Shown: positions 1-10,908 of the stretch, piece by piece
How the letters are laid out: every line of letters begins with the position of its first letter
Numbering within the stretch: the first letter of the stretch is position 1
NCBI GenBank assembly: GCA_948144175.1
Contig: CANXME010002579.1
Coordinates: forward strand, 1,672,001-1,736,000
Length of the DNA: 64,000 nucleotides
Direction: 5' to 3'
Source: Closterium sp. NIES-65
Lineage: Eukaryota; Streptophyta; Zygnematophyceae; Desmidiales; Closteriaceae
Notes under the pieces: generated by a model
Database searches by the model: none
What the model saw: only the letters and a program-made list of their open reading frames with translations
What the model was told of the DNA's origin: nothing
Translations under genes and position numbers: made by a program

Positions 1-34
1 GCATGCACGCACAGGACATCCAAGCAACACGGTT

Positions 35-1363
35 TTGAATAACACAATAAGAGCAGGAGTCCTTGACAAAGACTCTCTACTTCTACCCGACGGCAGAGAA
101 CTCCAGAAGGCACGAAGGACTTGTCTCATATGTCCCGAAGCTGACTTACCTCATCGACCGTTTACTCCACATCACAACCCGAGCGCTCCAGCATACGCAC
201 CACTCGAAAAGGTCTACAGCGACCTACTCTACAATCGTGAACCAGGACAAGTCACCTACAACTACACCATCACCTTCATCGACGCCGCCACTCGATACGT
301 CTGGCATCGTAACCTACCCAGCCGCGACATGACACTCGCAGCCTTCGCAGCCTGGCTACCGGTAGCAGAGAGAGAATCGGGAGCTAAACTAAAAAGCTTT
401 CAGTCAGACGGAGGAGGAGAGTATACCTCTCAGCGCTTCAAGCAGTACCTGGCGGAACGGGGAATCAAGCAACTCCTTTCCCTTCCCTACGCCCATCAGC
501 AGCAAGGCGTTGCAGAACGGATGAACAGGACTCTGCAGAACAGCATGCGCAAGCTGTTGCGTGGCATGCGACTTCCCAACCACCAGTGGCCTGCAGCAAT
601 GGACCACGCTGTCATGCTGCACAACCTGCTTTCGTCGTCGTCACTCCCGAACAACGCGTCACCACATCTGCTGTGGACAGGGAGGCAGGGCAGCACAAAA
701 ATGTTACGAGTTTTCGGGTGCATGGTACAGTACAGGCCCCCAGAAGCACGAGCGGGAAGATTTTCGCAACGGGCACAGTGGGGACTACACCTCGGCATCG
801 AGAAAAATTACAACGCATGGAGAATCTTCGACGTCCACACAAAGGAAACAGTGGCAGCACGTGACGTGATCTTCTACGAAAGACTCACACTTCAGACGTA
901 CCTCGCCAACTTGCACGAGAATCAGGACCCCACAGGTGGCTTTCGTGGTGACCGAGCCTTCGCCTCAGCAGCGGACGAAGCGGACTGGGATGAACAGAAC
1001 GTCGACAACGCCTCGGAGGAAGCCGGACCTCTCCCATACTACTCCGTCGACGTGCCCATGGATGAGGATAATCCCCGCGAAAGTAACAACGCCGAAGTCT
1101 TCTATCACTTCGCCGACACCGGTTACGTAACACCTGCAACAGCCAACACCAACGAAGTAGAAAGGGTAGGGCCAAATTTCATACCCGACCCAGAAGCAGG
1201 AGACGAAGCAGCTTATCCCGAGGATCCAGAACTCCCTCGATACTCACAGACTGGGCTGCAAATCCTTGGTCTCGTCACCGCAGTCCATGGCGCCGGCATT
1301 CCTAAGGAGCCTGCGACAGTTCAGCAGGCTCTGAGGGGGGGAACACAGGGAGAAATGGCGTGA
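35..1363 (+). CDS. Copia integrase (C-terminal part of gag-pol, frameshifted from RT)
   Basis: This frame holds the integrase core, which inserts element cDNA into the chromosome. The catalytic triad is visible as D63 (in YSDLL), D125 (in QSDGGGEY) and E161 (in GVAERMNR), with the D-35-E spacing of retroviral-type integrases. Downstream, WTGR and VFGC match the usual Copia integrase C-terminal region. The HHCC zinc motif lies mostly upstream; only CLIC at residues 30-33 is seen. The frame is open from the left edge, so the first methionine is not a real start. It ends at a TGA just after a run of seven G (1335-1341), while the polyprotein continues in the +1 frame (KWREAMDKE). A one-base change in the G run is the likely break; a sequencing error cannot be excluded. 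Confidence 0.88.
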   Translation: MNNTIRAGVLDKDSLLLPDGRELQKARRTCLICPEADLPHRPFTPHHNPSAPAYAPLEKVYSDLLYNREPGQVTYNYTITFIDAATRYVWHRNLPSRDMTLAAFAAWLPVAERESGAKLKSFQSDGGGEYTSQRFKQYLAERGIKQLLSLPYAHQQQGVAERMNRTLQNSMRKLLRGMRLPNHQWPAAMDHAVMLHNLLSSSSLPNNASPHLLWTGRQGSTKMLRVFGCMVQYRPPEARAGRFSQRAQWGLHLGIEKNYNAWRIFDVHTKETVAARDVIFYERLTLQTYLANLHENQDPTGGFRGDRAFASAADEADWDEQNVDNASEEAGPLPYYSVDVPMDEDNPRESNNAEVFYHFADTGYVTPATANTNEVERVGPNFIPDPEAGDEAAYPEDPELPRYSQTGLQILGLVTAVHGAGIPKEPATVQQALRGGTQGEMA

Positions 1364-1367
1364 AGCC

Positions 1368-2909
1368 ATGGACAAAGAACTGAAGGCACTGGAGGAGCGC
1401 AACACCTGGAAAATCGTTCCCATCGGCGTAGCACAAAACAAGACTATCCTTACCGGGAAATGGGTCTTCCGTGTGAAGACGAAAGCTGATGGCACCATCG
1501 ACAAATTCAAAGCCCGCTGGGTCGTACGTGGCTTCGACCAAGAACACGGAAGAGACTACACCGAAACCTTCGCTCCGGTCAGTCGTCACACCTCACTCCG
1601 AATTCTCATCGCCGTCGCCGCCATGAAGAAAAAGAGATTGCGACAAATCGACGTTGCGAACGCATTTCTCTACGCACCTGTGGATGCAGAAATTTTCGTC
1701 GAACTCCCACACGGCTCCCACGGCGAACCCAACCGAGTGTGTCAACTACTCAAGTCACTCTATGGGATCAAGCAGGCACCACGACTGTGGCAGCAGTACC
1801 TACACGCCCGCCTCATTCGCATCGGCTTCAAACAACTTCCGCATGACCAAGGAATGTATCGCCTCACAAAAGAAAGTGACTACGTCCTACTAATCGTCTA
1901 CGTGGACGATCTTCTCTACATCGGGTCGACCGACAGCATCGCCACGTGGTTCGAAGGGGAGCTTCAGAATGACCTCATGCTCACGGTCTCCTCCACGGTT
2001 ACGCAGTACCTCGGGCTCAACATCCGCGAAGAAGAAAACGCAATTTATCTAAGCGCCGAAAAATACGCCGATACTATCGCGAAACGCTTCGGCCTCACAC
2101 CAAGCGCCATCTCCACGCCTTACCGCTACACGTCAGGAACCGAAAAGGGGCAATCTACTCTACTCAAGCCCACCGGCATACGCAACTATCAGAAGAAACT
2201 CGGATGTCTCCTCTTCGCAGCAGTCACATGCCGTCCTGATCTACCCTACTCCGCGAGCCAGCTTGCCACCTATCTCAAGAGGCCTGAAGCAGAGCATCTG
2301 GCGGAACTCGATCGTGCTCTCCACTACTTCGTCAGTACCGCGACGATCGGACTAACTTATCACAAAAGCGTAACTACGTCAACCAAGCTAATCGGCTACG
2401 TCGATGCCGATCACGCCGGCGACACCGATAACAGGCGCTCACGCACCGGCTATGTCTACCGTCTTGAACCTATCGGTCCTATCTCCTGGCAGTCGAGTAA
2501 GCAGGAGTTAATCGCATTGTCTTCAGCAGAAGCAGAATATATTGCACTCTGCTCAGCCACCAAGGAGGGACTTTACCTTCGCGAACTACTGGAAGAAGCG
2601 AAGCTAGCCGAGTTACCTAGCTTCACCGTGTTCTGCGACAACCAGTCGGCAATTCGCATCGCCAACAAGAACGGCTTCGCAAACAGGACGAAACACATCG
2701 CCCTGCGCTATTTCTTCGTGAAGGACGAGATCGAAAAGGGGAAACTCGATCTGTCATACTGTCCCACGTCTGAGATGGCAGCCGATTACTTGACCAAGAA
2801 ACTCGGGAAGCAGAAGTTCGAATATTGCATGCTGCTGACTGGACAAGGCCACGTCACCAGCAGCGACACTCCAGAAGCGAAGGGGAGTGTTGGAAACAAT
2901 AAGTCTTAA
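1368..2909 (+). CDS. Copia reverse transcriptase and RNase H (3' part of gag-pol)
   Basis: This frame encodes the Copia polymerase that copies element RNA into DNA and the RNase H that removes the template. The RT begins at LKALEERNTW and KWVFRVK, continues through FAPVSRHTSLR and QIDVANAFLY, and has the catalytic YVDDLLYIG box near residue 180. RNase H follows, with GYVDADHAGD, SSAEAEYIAL, CDNQSAI and KHIALRYFFVKDEI. It ends in TAA inside the start of the 3' LTR. No stop interrupts the 513 codons, so this part is well preserved. The annotated ATG is internal to the polyprotein: the conserved reading KWREAM continues upstream until the frame break near 1335-1341. Confidence 0.92.
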   Translation: MDKELKALEERNTWKIVPIGVAQNKTILTGKWVFRVKTKADGTIDKFKARWVVRGFDQEHGRDYTETFAPVSRHTSLRILIAVAAMKKKRLRQIDVANAFLYAPVDAEIFVELPHGSHGEPNRVCQLLKSLYGIKQAPRLWQQYLHARLIRIGFKQLPHDQGMYRLTKESDYVLLIVYVDDLLYIGSTDSIATWFEGELQNDLMLTVSSTVTQYLGLNIREEENAIYLSAEKYADTIAKRFGLTPSAISTPYRYTSGTEKGQSTLLKPTGIRNYQKKLGCLLFAAVTCRPDLPYSASQLATYLKRPEAEHLAELDRALHYFVSTATIGLTYHKSVTTSTKLIGYVDADHAGDTDNRRSRTGYVYRLEPIGPISWQSSKQELIALSSAEAEYIALCSATKEGLYLRELLEEAKLAELPSFTVFCDNQSAIRIANKNGFANRTKHIALRYFFVKDEIEKGKLDLSYCPTSEMAADYLTKKLGKQKFEYCMLLTGQGHVTSSDTPEAKGSVGNNKS

Positions 2910-3323
2910 GTGCGCTTCTGTCGTGCCAAAATCCAAGGCACCAAGCGAAGTAGTCCCAATCGAAGCATCGAGTCAACCTCGGAGGTTAGAGTAACCGCCT
3001 GGAGGTTACGAGAAAGTCAAAGGTCAGCGACCTTTGACTCGACAATTACAGCGCGACAGTTAAGGACACACAACTGACTCGTTACAGAGCAGTTTCCCGA
3101 GTCGCACTATATCGAACCGCAACAGCAATACAGTTATCTATCTATTCGTATTCCCTGTACTCTTATAAAACTCTTGTACTTGCTTGTTTAATCTCAATCT
3201 ACTTTGCTCTCACACACCAGTGCAAGGTCGGTTCACAATCCTCATTAGAACGCTTCCGCTATTACAAGTTTCTACCCAAGAGTCATCCCCTGCAAAGATC
3301 CTAAGGGCCTTTTCAGCCCAACA
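2888..3323 (+). repeat. 3' LTR of Copia-1 (436 bp)
   Basis: It begins TGTTGG right after the purine tract and ends CCCAACA, giving the inverted TG..CA ends of an LTR. A TATA-like TATAAAA lies at 3164-3170. The 430-bp LTR at 18551-18980 (minus strand) has the same ends and clear similarity throughout. The boundaries come from this comparison, because the partner 5' LTR is not in the window. Confidence 0.85.
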
Positions 3324-4304
3324 GGTGTAAGGAATTTTCCCGAATTCCTTATCGGGGTTGACTGCTTCGCGTACAACCCGATTTTCGGAGTTCGCACGTT
3401 CGGCCGATTTCAACGCTGCCGAGGCTCCTCGCGTCGCCTTCAGCTTTCTCATCGCCAAACCTGCACCCAACCTCGCTCGTCCGAGGTTCTCTCCTAGCTA
3501 GCGAAGTTCTATATTAGTCTGGACATTCTTTGTATTCGCAGTGCATTCAGTCACAGCTTCGTTATTCGTTTACCTGCGCACTCTCTTTTACAACTCATAA
3601 CAACACGCATCCTTGTGACGATCTCTTTCAAAGTCGGTCAGCAAGCTGGTAACTCGGCTTGCGGCATTTCGACAGCGGCGGATTCACCCGCGCAAGGCCT
3701 CAATCTAGGCCAGATCTACGGCGAATGGGCAGATGTGAAACCTTCGCAAAGATTTTGCCAGGCAGAACCTAGGTCGATGGGCGGAGTCTAGGAGATCCTT
3801 TCCGCGTTTTCTAGCGCTTTCCGCCTCGAGGTCGTTAGGGCATGTGCACTAGGGGTCGAACTTCTGTTGAAGTTCGAACTTTTAGCGAGGTTCTACTCGG
3901 TAAGATACTAGTAAGAGACGTTTCGCCACGGTTCAAAGCGGTAAATGTTCGAACTTTGAAAATTTTCGCCGTGCACACGCCCTTATGAATTCTAGGGAAG
4001 GAGAAGGCGGAAACTTGAGGGTGAGAGGCGGAAAGTTGGAAGAGGATGACGGGGAAGACAGGAGAATGTAGGCGGAAGGATGGAGGTGGAAGCGGAACGA
4101 GGGTTTCAAACTTCCTGCCTGCCTAGGAAAATCAAGATCTTCTTTCGCTCGCCTTGAAAATTGCATAACGCGGAATTGATTTGAAGTATGGGAGGAGGTT
4201 TGCTGAGGCAATTACAGATGCCTTTATTGATTGCTCAAATGCAGGCACCGTGATCATCCACCTGACGCGCGCAGTCATGCGTTTTCCACCTCAATGCTGC
4301 TGAA
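3324..4304. other. Intergenic region upstream of the EPL gene
   Basis: No convincing gene. It contains a perfect 8-bp-stem hairpin at 3857-3876 (CGAACTTC, loop TGTT, GAAGTTCG). Its right part should hold the promoter and 5' leader of the EPL gene, but I cannot identify a TATA box or start site with confidence. Confidence 0.5.
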
Positions 4305-5747
4305 ATGCTGAGCGTGGACGGTAGGGCTGCTGCCGCTCTGATTGGTATGTTTCCGTTTCGCCCACCTCAGGAAAATGCAGCGCTTTCGCTTGTGGAACAG
4401 GAAAACGGAGAGCGAGGTCATTCCGAAGGTATGAGCCAGTTCGGAGCGGTGCAGCCAAGAGTAGAGGTGGATCGAGCGTTGCCGTCGCCGTCGCACGAGC
4501 ATCAGCAGCGGAAGGCTCATCTTCACCCTCCACGCCAGCAGTCGCAGCCGCTTGTCTCGCAGCAAGGCTCGTCGGGGCTGTCAGATCAGAACGGGCATTT
4601 ACGAGCCGACCCGCAAATGCCTCCCTCCCAACCACAGGCCCCACAGCAAGCATCAGGCTTACGGTCCGACCCTGTAGTGGCCCAGCTAACCCCTGTGGCC
4701 TCACCGCTCGTGTCGCAGCAGTTGGTATCGGGAGCAGATCTAGCGCGTCGGCAGCAGCTGGCGCTGCTATCGCATCAGCTATTGGCGTCGGGGCTGGCCA
4801 ACGGTCGTTTGACTGTCAACCACGCTTGGCCGTGCCACGCTCGTTCAGCGACTCAAGCGTCTCAGACGACTCACACGACTCAGATTACGCAGACGAATCA
4901 AACGACTAACGCGTCTCAGTCGATTCACGCGACTCAGGCAGGCGCCACAGGGACGGCTGACAGCAGTCGATTAGATCCCTGCGGGCCGTCGGGGCTGAAG
5001 CCCTCGCTTGTGGCGGAAGCAATTCCTTCGGCCGCGAGGCAGGGGGCAGGGTTGGCAGCGAAGGGGCCGTTGCTGGATGGGAAAACCACTCTTTTTCTTC
5101 CCTCCGGCCGTCAGTCGCCCTCCCCTCTACTGCTCCCGCCATCCCCCATGCTGCGGCAGCAGCAAGCAATTCAACCGCTGCCCGCCGCACAGAACGAGCA
5201 GCCACTGGTGCCCCGATCTGCGGCGCTGCCTCGTCCGTCTGCCGTCGTGTCCGCGCCGTCGCAGCCCCGCGTGCAGAGCGGCGCCGTCGGCGGGTGCGAG
5301 CCCACATCGCACGGCGGAGCGCACGCAGCGGCTCTGCCCTCTGCACCACCGCATTGGCTCCCATCTGATCAACAGCTGCTTCAGGCGCTTCAGCAGCAGC
5401 AGCTGAAGTGGCTGCAGCAGGCCCATCAGCCGCAGCAAGTAAACCAACAGCAGGTGGCGCAGCAGCAGCGGCGGCGGCGGCAGCAGCAGCAGCAGCAGCA
5501 GCAAACGGAGCAGGAACAGGGACAGGAGCAGCAGCAGCAGCAGCAACAACAACACCAACAGCAGCAGCAGGGGCAGGGTCAGGATCAGCAGCAGCAGCAA
5601 CAGGGGCTGGATCAGCAACAGGAACAGAAGCAGGGGCAGGAGCAGCAGCAACAGCAACATCAACAACAGCAGGAGCACCGGCTGGGGCAAGGGCAGCAGC
5701 AGCATCAGGATAAGGAGGAGGAGGAGCAGCAGGATCAACAACAGCAA

Positions 5748-5791
<44 letters not shown>

Positions 5792-8700
5792 ACAGGGTCA
5801 AGGGTTGGGCAGAGGCAAGGGGCGAGGGAAGGGTAAGGGTAAGGGCAAGGGCAAGGGCAAGGGCAAGCGAGGGTGGCGGTCTCCACTGGCCGTTGGGGCG
5901 AACGGCACCCCCGCGCCAGACAAGGCGGGCCCGTCCGCGGGCAAAAAGCGCCGCCACCTTGTGGACGAGCCGCCAGGGCTGTGGTTGGGCGACGAGTGCG
6001 ACGCTGCCACGTGTACGTCGGACCGGTCAGGTAGCCCGCGTGGCGTGTGCGCGGCGAGCGTGCTGGTGGTGCAGGGCGACCGCGGGTGGCGCGAGGGCGG
6101 GGCCGCCGTGGAGGCGCGGGTGGTGGGCGGAGACGAGGAGGGCGGGGCGAGCGCGCACGTGCTCGCCGTGCTGCTGCGCGGCCATGCGCGCTTCTCGTAC
6201 CGCCCGGAGCAGGCGGGGGCGACGGGCAGCAGCAACCGCGTGACGGGCGCCATCATGTGGCGGCCCCCTGACGCCGACGCGGGCAGCAACGCGGCCTCGT
6301 GGGCGCTGGAGTTCGCGGAGAGGAAGGAGTGGCGAAGGTTCCAGCAGTTGCACGACTCATGCGCCCAGCGCAACAGCCGCGGTGTGTCAGCGCGTCGCAT
6401 CCCCATCCCCGGCGTGCGCGTCGTGCCCTGGCGGTGGCGCCTGCGCGGCTCCTCCGCGTGCGCGGCCAGCAGCAGCGCCAGCAGCGATAGCGTGGCAGGG
6501 CCGGTGGAAGGTGCGGAGGCGGGTGAGGGGCGCGAGGCGTTCGCCCCCCCGGGGGGGTACATCCGCGGCGTGGACGAGGCGGAGCGCGTGCGGCCCGGCA
6601 GCCGCCACGTGGTGTACGACCTCGACTCCGACGACGAGCGCTTCCTCTCCGCGCTCCCCCGCACCCTCCGCCGCGCAGGGGGGCAAGGGCAGGCAGGGGG
6701 GGAAGGGCAGGCAGGCGGGGAAGGGCAGGCCAGGGGGGAGGGGCAGGCAAGGGGAGAGGGGCAGGCAGGGGGAGAGGGGCAGGCAGGGGGAGAGGGGCAG
6801 GCAGGGGGAGAGGGGCAGGTAGGGGGGAATGGGCAAGCAGGGGGGAATGGGCAGGCAGGGGGGAATGGGCAGGCAGGGGGAAATGGGCAGGCAGGGGGGA
6901 ATGGGCAGGCAGGGGCAGAGACGGCGGGTCAAAGGGTTGAGAGTGGCGCGTGTGAGGGCAGAGGGAGTGATGGGGAAGTGGCGGGAGGAGCGTTGGCGAT
7001 GAGCGAGGGGCAGGTGGAGAGGGTTATGGACCAGCTGGAGAAGGAGGCCTTCGCTGCGCGCTCGCTGCTCTCCGAGGCGCACGCCCTGCGCTGCTGCGCG
7101 CACCTGGCGCCGCCAGACGCCGTGCGCGCCGTCTTCCACCACTGGCGCACCAAGCGCGCGCGCAAGGGCACCGCCCTCTGCCGCCACTTCCAGGTCAGCC
7201 CGCTGCCCTCCGCCCACCACCCTGCAGCACGCAGCCCGCGCCCCCCATGTCTGCCCGCGCCCCTCATGTCTGCCTGCGGCTTGCCCCGAGCAGGCTCGTT
7301 TCTCTTGCTGCCTATCTGGCTTGTCGGCCAGGAGCCTTTTTTTTTTCTCTTGCATGCACCCACGAGCTTGCCTTCTCATTCAACTTGTGTCCCTCCCTCC
7401 CTGTCCGGTCCCCCTCTTCCTCCCCCGTGTCACGCAACGCCCCCCCGCTGCAGCGCGCCCCATGGGAGGTGTATCAGGCGCAGGTGAACGAGTGGCAGCG
7501 GCAGCTGCAGCTGCTGCAAGCCCGCGAGGCCACACCCCTCGCTCCGTCTCCTGCGCCGTGGCCCCCGGGGCAGCTGACTTTTGAGTCGACTCAAAAGTCC
7601 GCGCCGTGGGCCCCGGGGCAGCCAGCAGGAGGTGCGGAGGCAGCAGCGGAGCAGAGGGCGGGCGAGGGAGCGGGGGTGGGTGGCGTGGCGAGGCAGGGGG
7701 AGAGTGGTGTCGCGCTGCAGAGCACACCACACGACCTCTCGCAGCAGCAGCAAGCGGAGGGAGGGGAGCAGCAGCAGGAGGGAGGAGCGGGGCGTGCGGT
7801 AGCAGGGCAGCAGGGGCAGGTGTCCCCTGGTGCAGCAGTCACACACGAGCAGCGGGATTCCCACGGCCAGCACGCACCCAGCACGGCAGCACCAGGTGCC
7901 GAGGCAGCAGCAGGTGTATCCACTCCTGTGCGCCTTCCCAGAAGCCCGGCCGCCTCCTCTCCCTTCCCCTCACCCATTCCCTTCAGCACCCCCATCACCC
8001 CTGGCCCTGGCAGTGCAGCGCAGCAGCGCGTGCCCGCCATCCCCCGCCCGCCTCTCTTTGCCTTCTGCCTGCAGCCACGCGCCCACGCGCGCAGGGCCCC
8101 CTTCCCCTCGCGCCCGCGCTCCACCAAGCGCGCGCCGGCCTCCGCGGAGCACGTGGCGGGCGCAGGCGCATGGGGCGGCTCTGCTGCGGACAGTGCGGAA
8201 GGCAGCAGCCCCCGGGTGGGGGGGGGCGTGGCGGCCCACGCAGAGGCGCTCCCCGTGGGCGAGGCGCAGCAGGGGGGGCGGCGAGAGGGCGCGGAGGGGC
8301 TGGTGGGGCTGGTGGCGGCAAAAAGGCAGCGCCGCGTGGTGTGCCTCGCAGGTGAGTCCAACTAGGTGACTTTTGAGTCGACTCAAAAGCGCCGCGTGGT
8401 GTGCCTCGCAGGTGAGTCCAACTAGGTGACTTTTGAGTCGACTCAAAAGCGCCGCGTGGTGTGCCTCGCAGGTGAGTCCTACTAGGTGACTTTTGAGTCG
8501 ACTCAAAAGCACCGCGTGGTGTGCCTCGCAGGTGAGTCCAACTAGGTGACTTTTGAGTCGACTCAAAAGCGCCGCGTGGTGTGCCGAGCAGGTGAGCCCA
8601 GCCTTCCCCCTCGCCCTTCCGCCCTGCCCCACGCCGTCTCCCCACTCCCTGCTCTCCCTCAACTCCCCGCACCTTCCCCCTGCCATGCGCTTGCTCGCCC

Positions 8701-10877
8701 GCCTGTGCCCCCCACTGCAGACCTGGGAGGCGAGGAGGCGGAGGGCAGCAGCAGGGGCGGCTCAGCAGGTGGCTCAGCAGGCGGGGCAGCAGAGTCTTTC
8801 CCTGGCGCAGGCCACGAGGGGGTGAGTGCGCCGCATGGCGACTTATCTCGCGCGCACCCCTCGTCCGCGCGCCCCTCGCCCACAGCGTGGCCTCGCCTCA
8901 CCACCACCTCGCCGCGGTCGCCCCTCCCCTTCGCCTTTCGCCTGAGTCCCCGTCTTAGCACCCCGGAGCCCGCGCCCCTGGATGCCTCTCCGCAAGCGCT
9001 GCCGCTGGCGCAGCAGCAGGTGTACGGGGGGGGCGAGGGGGGGATGCGGCAGTTGCTGAGGCAGCAGCAGGCGAGGCACGCAAGGGGGCGGGCTGCGTGG
9101 GGCGTGCAGCTGACGGGCAGCGCGGGGTTGAGCGGGGCGGGCGGGGACGAAGCAGCAGCGCCCACGCCACCACACGGTGCTGCTGCGCGGCCCCTTGCGC
9201 TGCCTGCTGCCTCCGCGCAGGCGCAGCACCAGCTGCCCGGCGCTCCCGTGGTGGCTGCACGGCTGCGTGGCGCCCCCGCTGCTGCGCGCACCGAGAGCGG
9301 CGCCCCTGCACACGCGGCTTTGGTGGAGGCAGGGGCAGGGCAGCAGTGGGAGCATGGGAGGGGCGGGAGCAGAGGGGGCGAGGGCGACGCGGAGCAGGTG
9401 AGTGGAGTGGCGGGCGTGCGGTCAGAGCTGCTGTCTCTGGCGCACGCGCGCACGGGCAATAAGGGTGGCGCACGCAATGGAATCGCGCACGCAGCAGCAG
9501 CAGCTGCTGCCGTGGCGGCGCCAGGGGAGGAGGGCAGGGGTGCAACGCCGAGGGGTGCGGGCGTGGGGCAGTGGGCGCAGTGCAGGGCGGACGGTAGACC
9601 GTTGCCGTCTGGGGTGAGCGGTACGGCGCAGGCGAGGGCAGGTGCAGGAGGGAGGGGAAGGCGCAGGGCGCGGGCAATGTGGGTGCTGCAGCAGACACAT
9701 GAGCACGTGGGGTGGGCAGGGCAGGCGGAGGGGCTGGCAGGCGAGGCAGCGCGCACACAAGTGGGTGGAGACAGGTCGGTGAGTGGCACAGAGGTGCAGG
9801 CAGCAGGTCTCGACGCACACGCTCACGCAGGCAGCAGCAGCGCGGGGGGGAGGCGGTTTGTGGGTGACAGGCTGCTGCCTCGGGCGAGCAGACTAGCGGC
9901 GCCTGGCGTGCGTGGCAGTGGTGGCGCCGTGGCAGCAGGAGGGGGGGGCGAGGCACACACCATAGTGGCCGAGGGTGCAGTGAGCGCACAGGTGCTGGGG
10001 TGTGCTGGGCAGGGTGCTCAAGATGAAGAGTGGTGCGGGGCGGTAAGCAGAGAGGCGCGAGCAGAGAGCGGCGGTGCTGCCGTAATGAACGGAGAGGTGG
10101 AGGATGGGGCAGGTGGAGGGGCGGGCAAGGGCACGGTGGTGTACCACCGCAAGCGACAGCGGTCGTGGCGAGCAGCAGGCAGTGGGGGGCACGCGGGCAG
10201 CGCCGCTGCCTGGCGCCCTGGCAGACCCAGCATGGCCGATTTGTCCCCTGTCCGCCTGCTCCTCCTGCCCGTGCCCCTCACCCCCGCTCCTTCCCTCCCT
10301 GCCTCGCCGCTCCGCCTGCCTCCCCACGTGCCATGGCCTCGTCCCCCTCGCCCTCCTACCGTGCTTCCGTCTGCAGCACGGGACCCAGCATGTGCAGCCG
10401 TAGGCAGTGAGGGGCTGGGGCGAGAGGTGGAAGGGCGAGAGGAGGAGGGGCGAGAGGTGGAAGGGCAAGGGGTGCAGGGGCGAGGGGAGGAGGGGCAAGG
10501 GGTGGAGGCGGAGGCAGAGGTTGAGGCGGCGAGGGCGAGGGCGAGGAGTGCAAGGGCGAGGGCAGGTGCAGCGAGGGCGAGGGCGAGCGAGGTGCAGCAG
10601 GTAGCTGATGCGGCGCTGGAGCGCGCCTGCCACTGCCTCGCTCTCCTCCGTGCTGCTCAAGCCCTGCCCACCGCTATGCCCTCTCCCATGCCCCCTGCCA
10701 TGCCCCCTGCCATGCGCCCTGTTCCTCCCCACCACATCGTTGATGCCGCTCGTCCACCAGCCACTCTGCCAGCCGTCACTGCAGTCCATGCATATCCCCC
10801 ACCGCCCCTATCACCTCCTCCTGCTGCTCCTCTTGCGGCTGCGTCCGCTGCTGCTCCTGCTCCTGCTGCTGCTTCTG

Positions 10878-10908
<31 letters not shown>

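Larger units (their letters stand above)
1..3323 (+). mobile_element. Copia (Ty1) LTR retrotransposon, 5' part outside window
   Basis: The order integrase, reverse transcriptase, RNase H identifies the Ty1/Copia superfamily. The element runs in from the left edge and ends with a 3' LTR preceded by a purine-rich tract (about 2874-2887). The 5' LTR, gag and protease are not in the window. A relative lies on the minus strand at 18551-19783 plus 27308-27881: its LTR has nearly the same length and the same ends. Confidence 0.93.

Noticed and set aside
5127..5957. Leucine-rich minus-strand ORFs opposite the EPL gene
   Set aside because: They are antisense to the CAG-rich polyglutamine tract and to GC-rich low-complexity coding sequence, with no motif.
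8341..8580. CRISPR-like regular repeats
   Set aside because: The 60-bp units are contiguous with no unique spacers, and the locus is a eukaryotic exon/intron junction.
8822..8958. Additional EPL intron between GTGAGT (8822) and CTTAG (8958)
   Set aside because: Donor and acceptor phases disagree and the sequence is open throughout, so it was not included.
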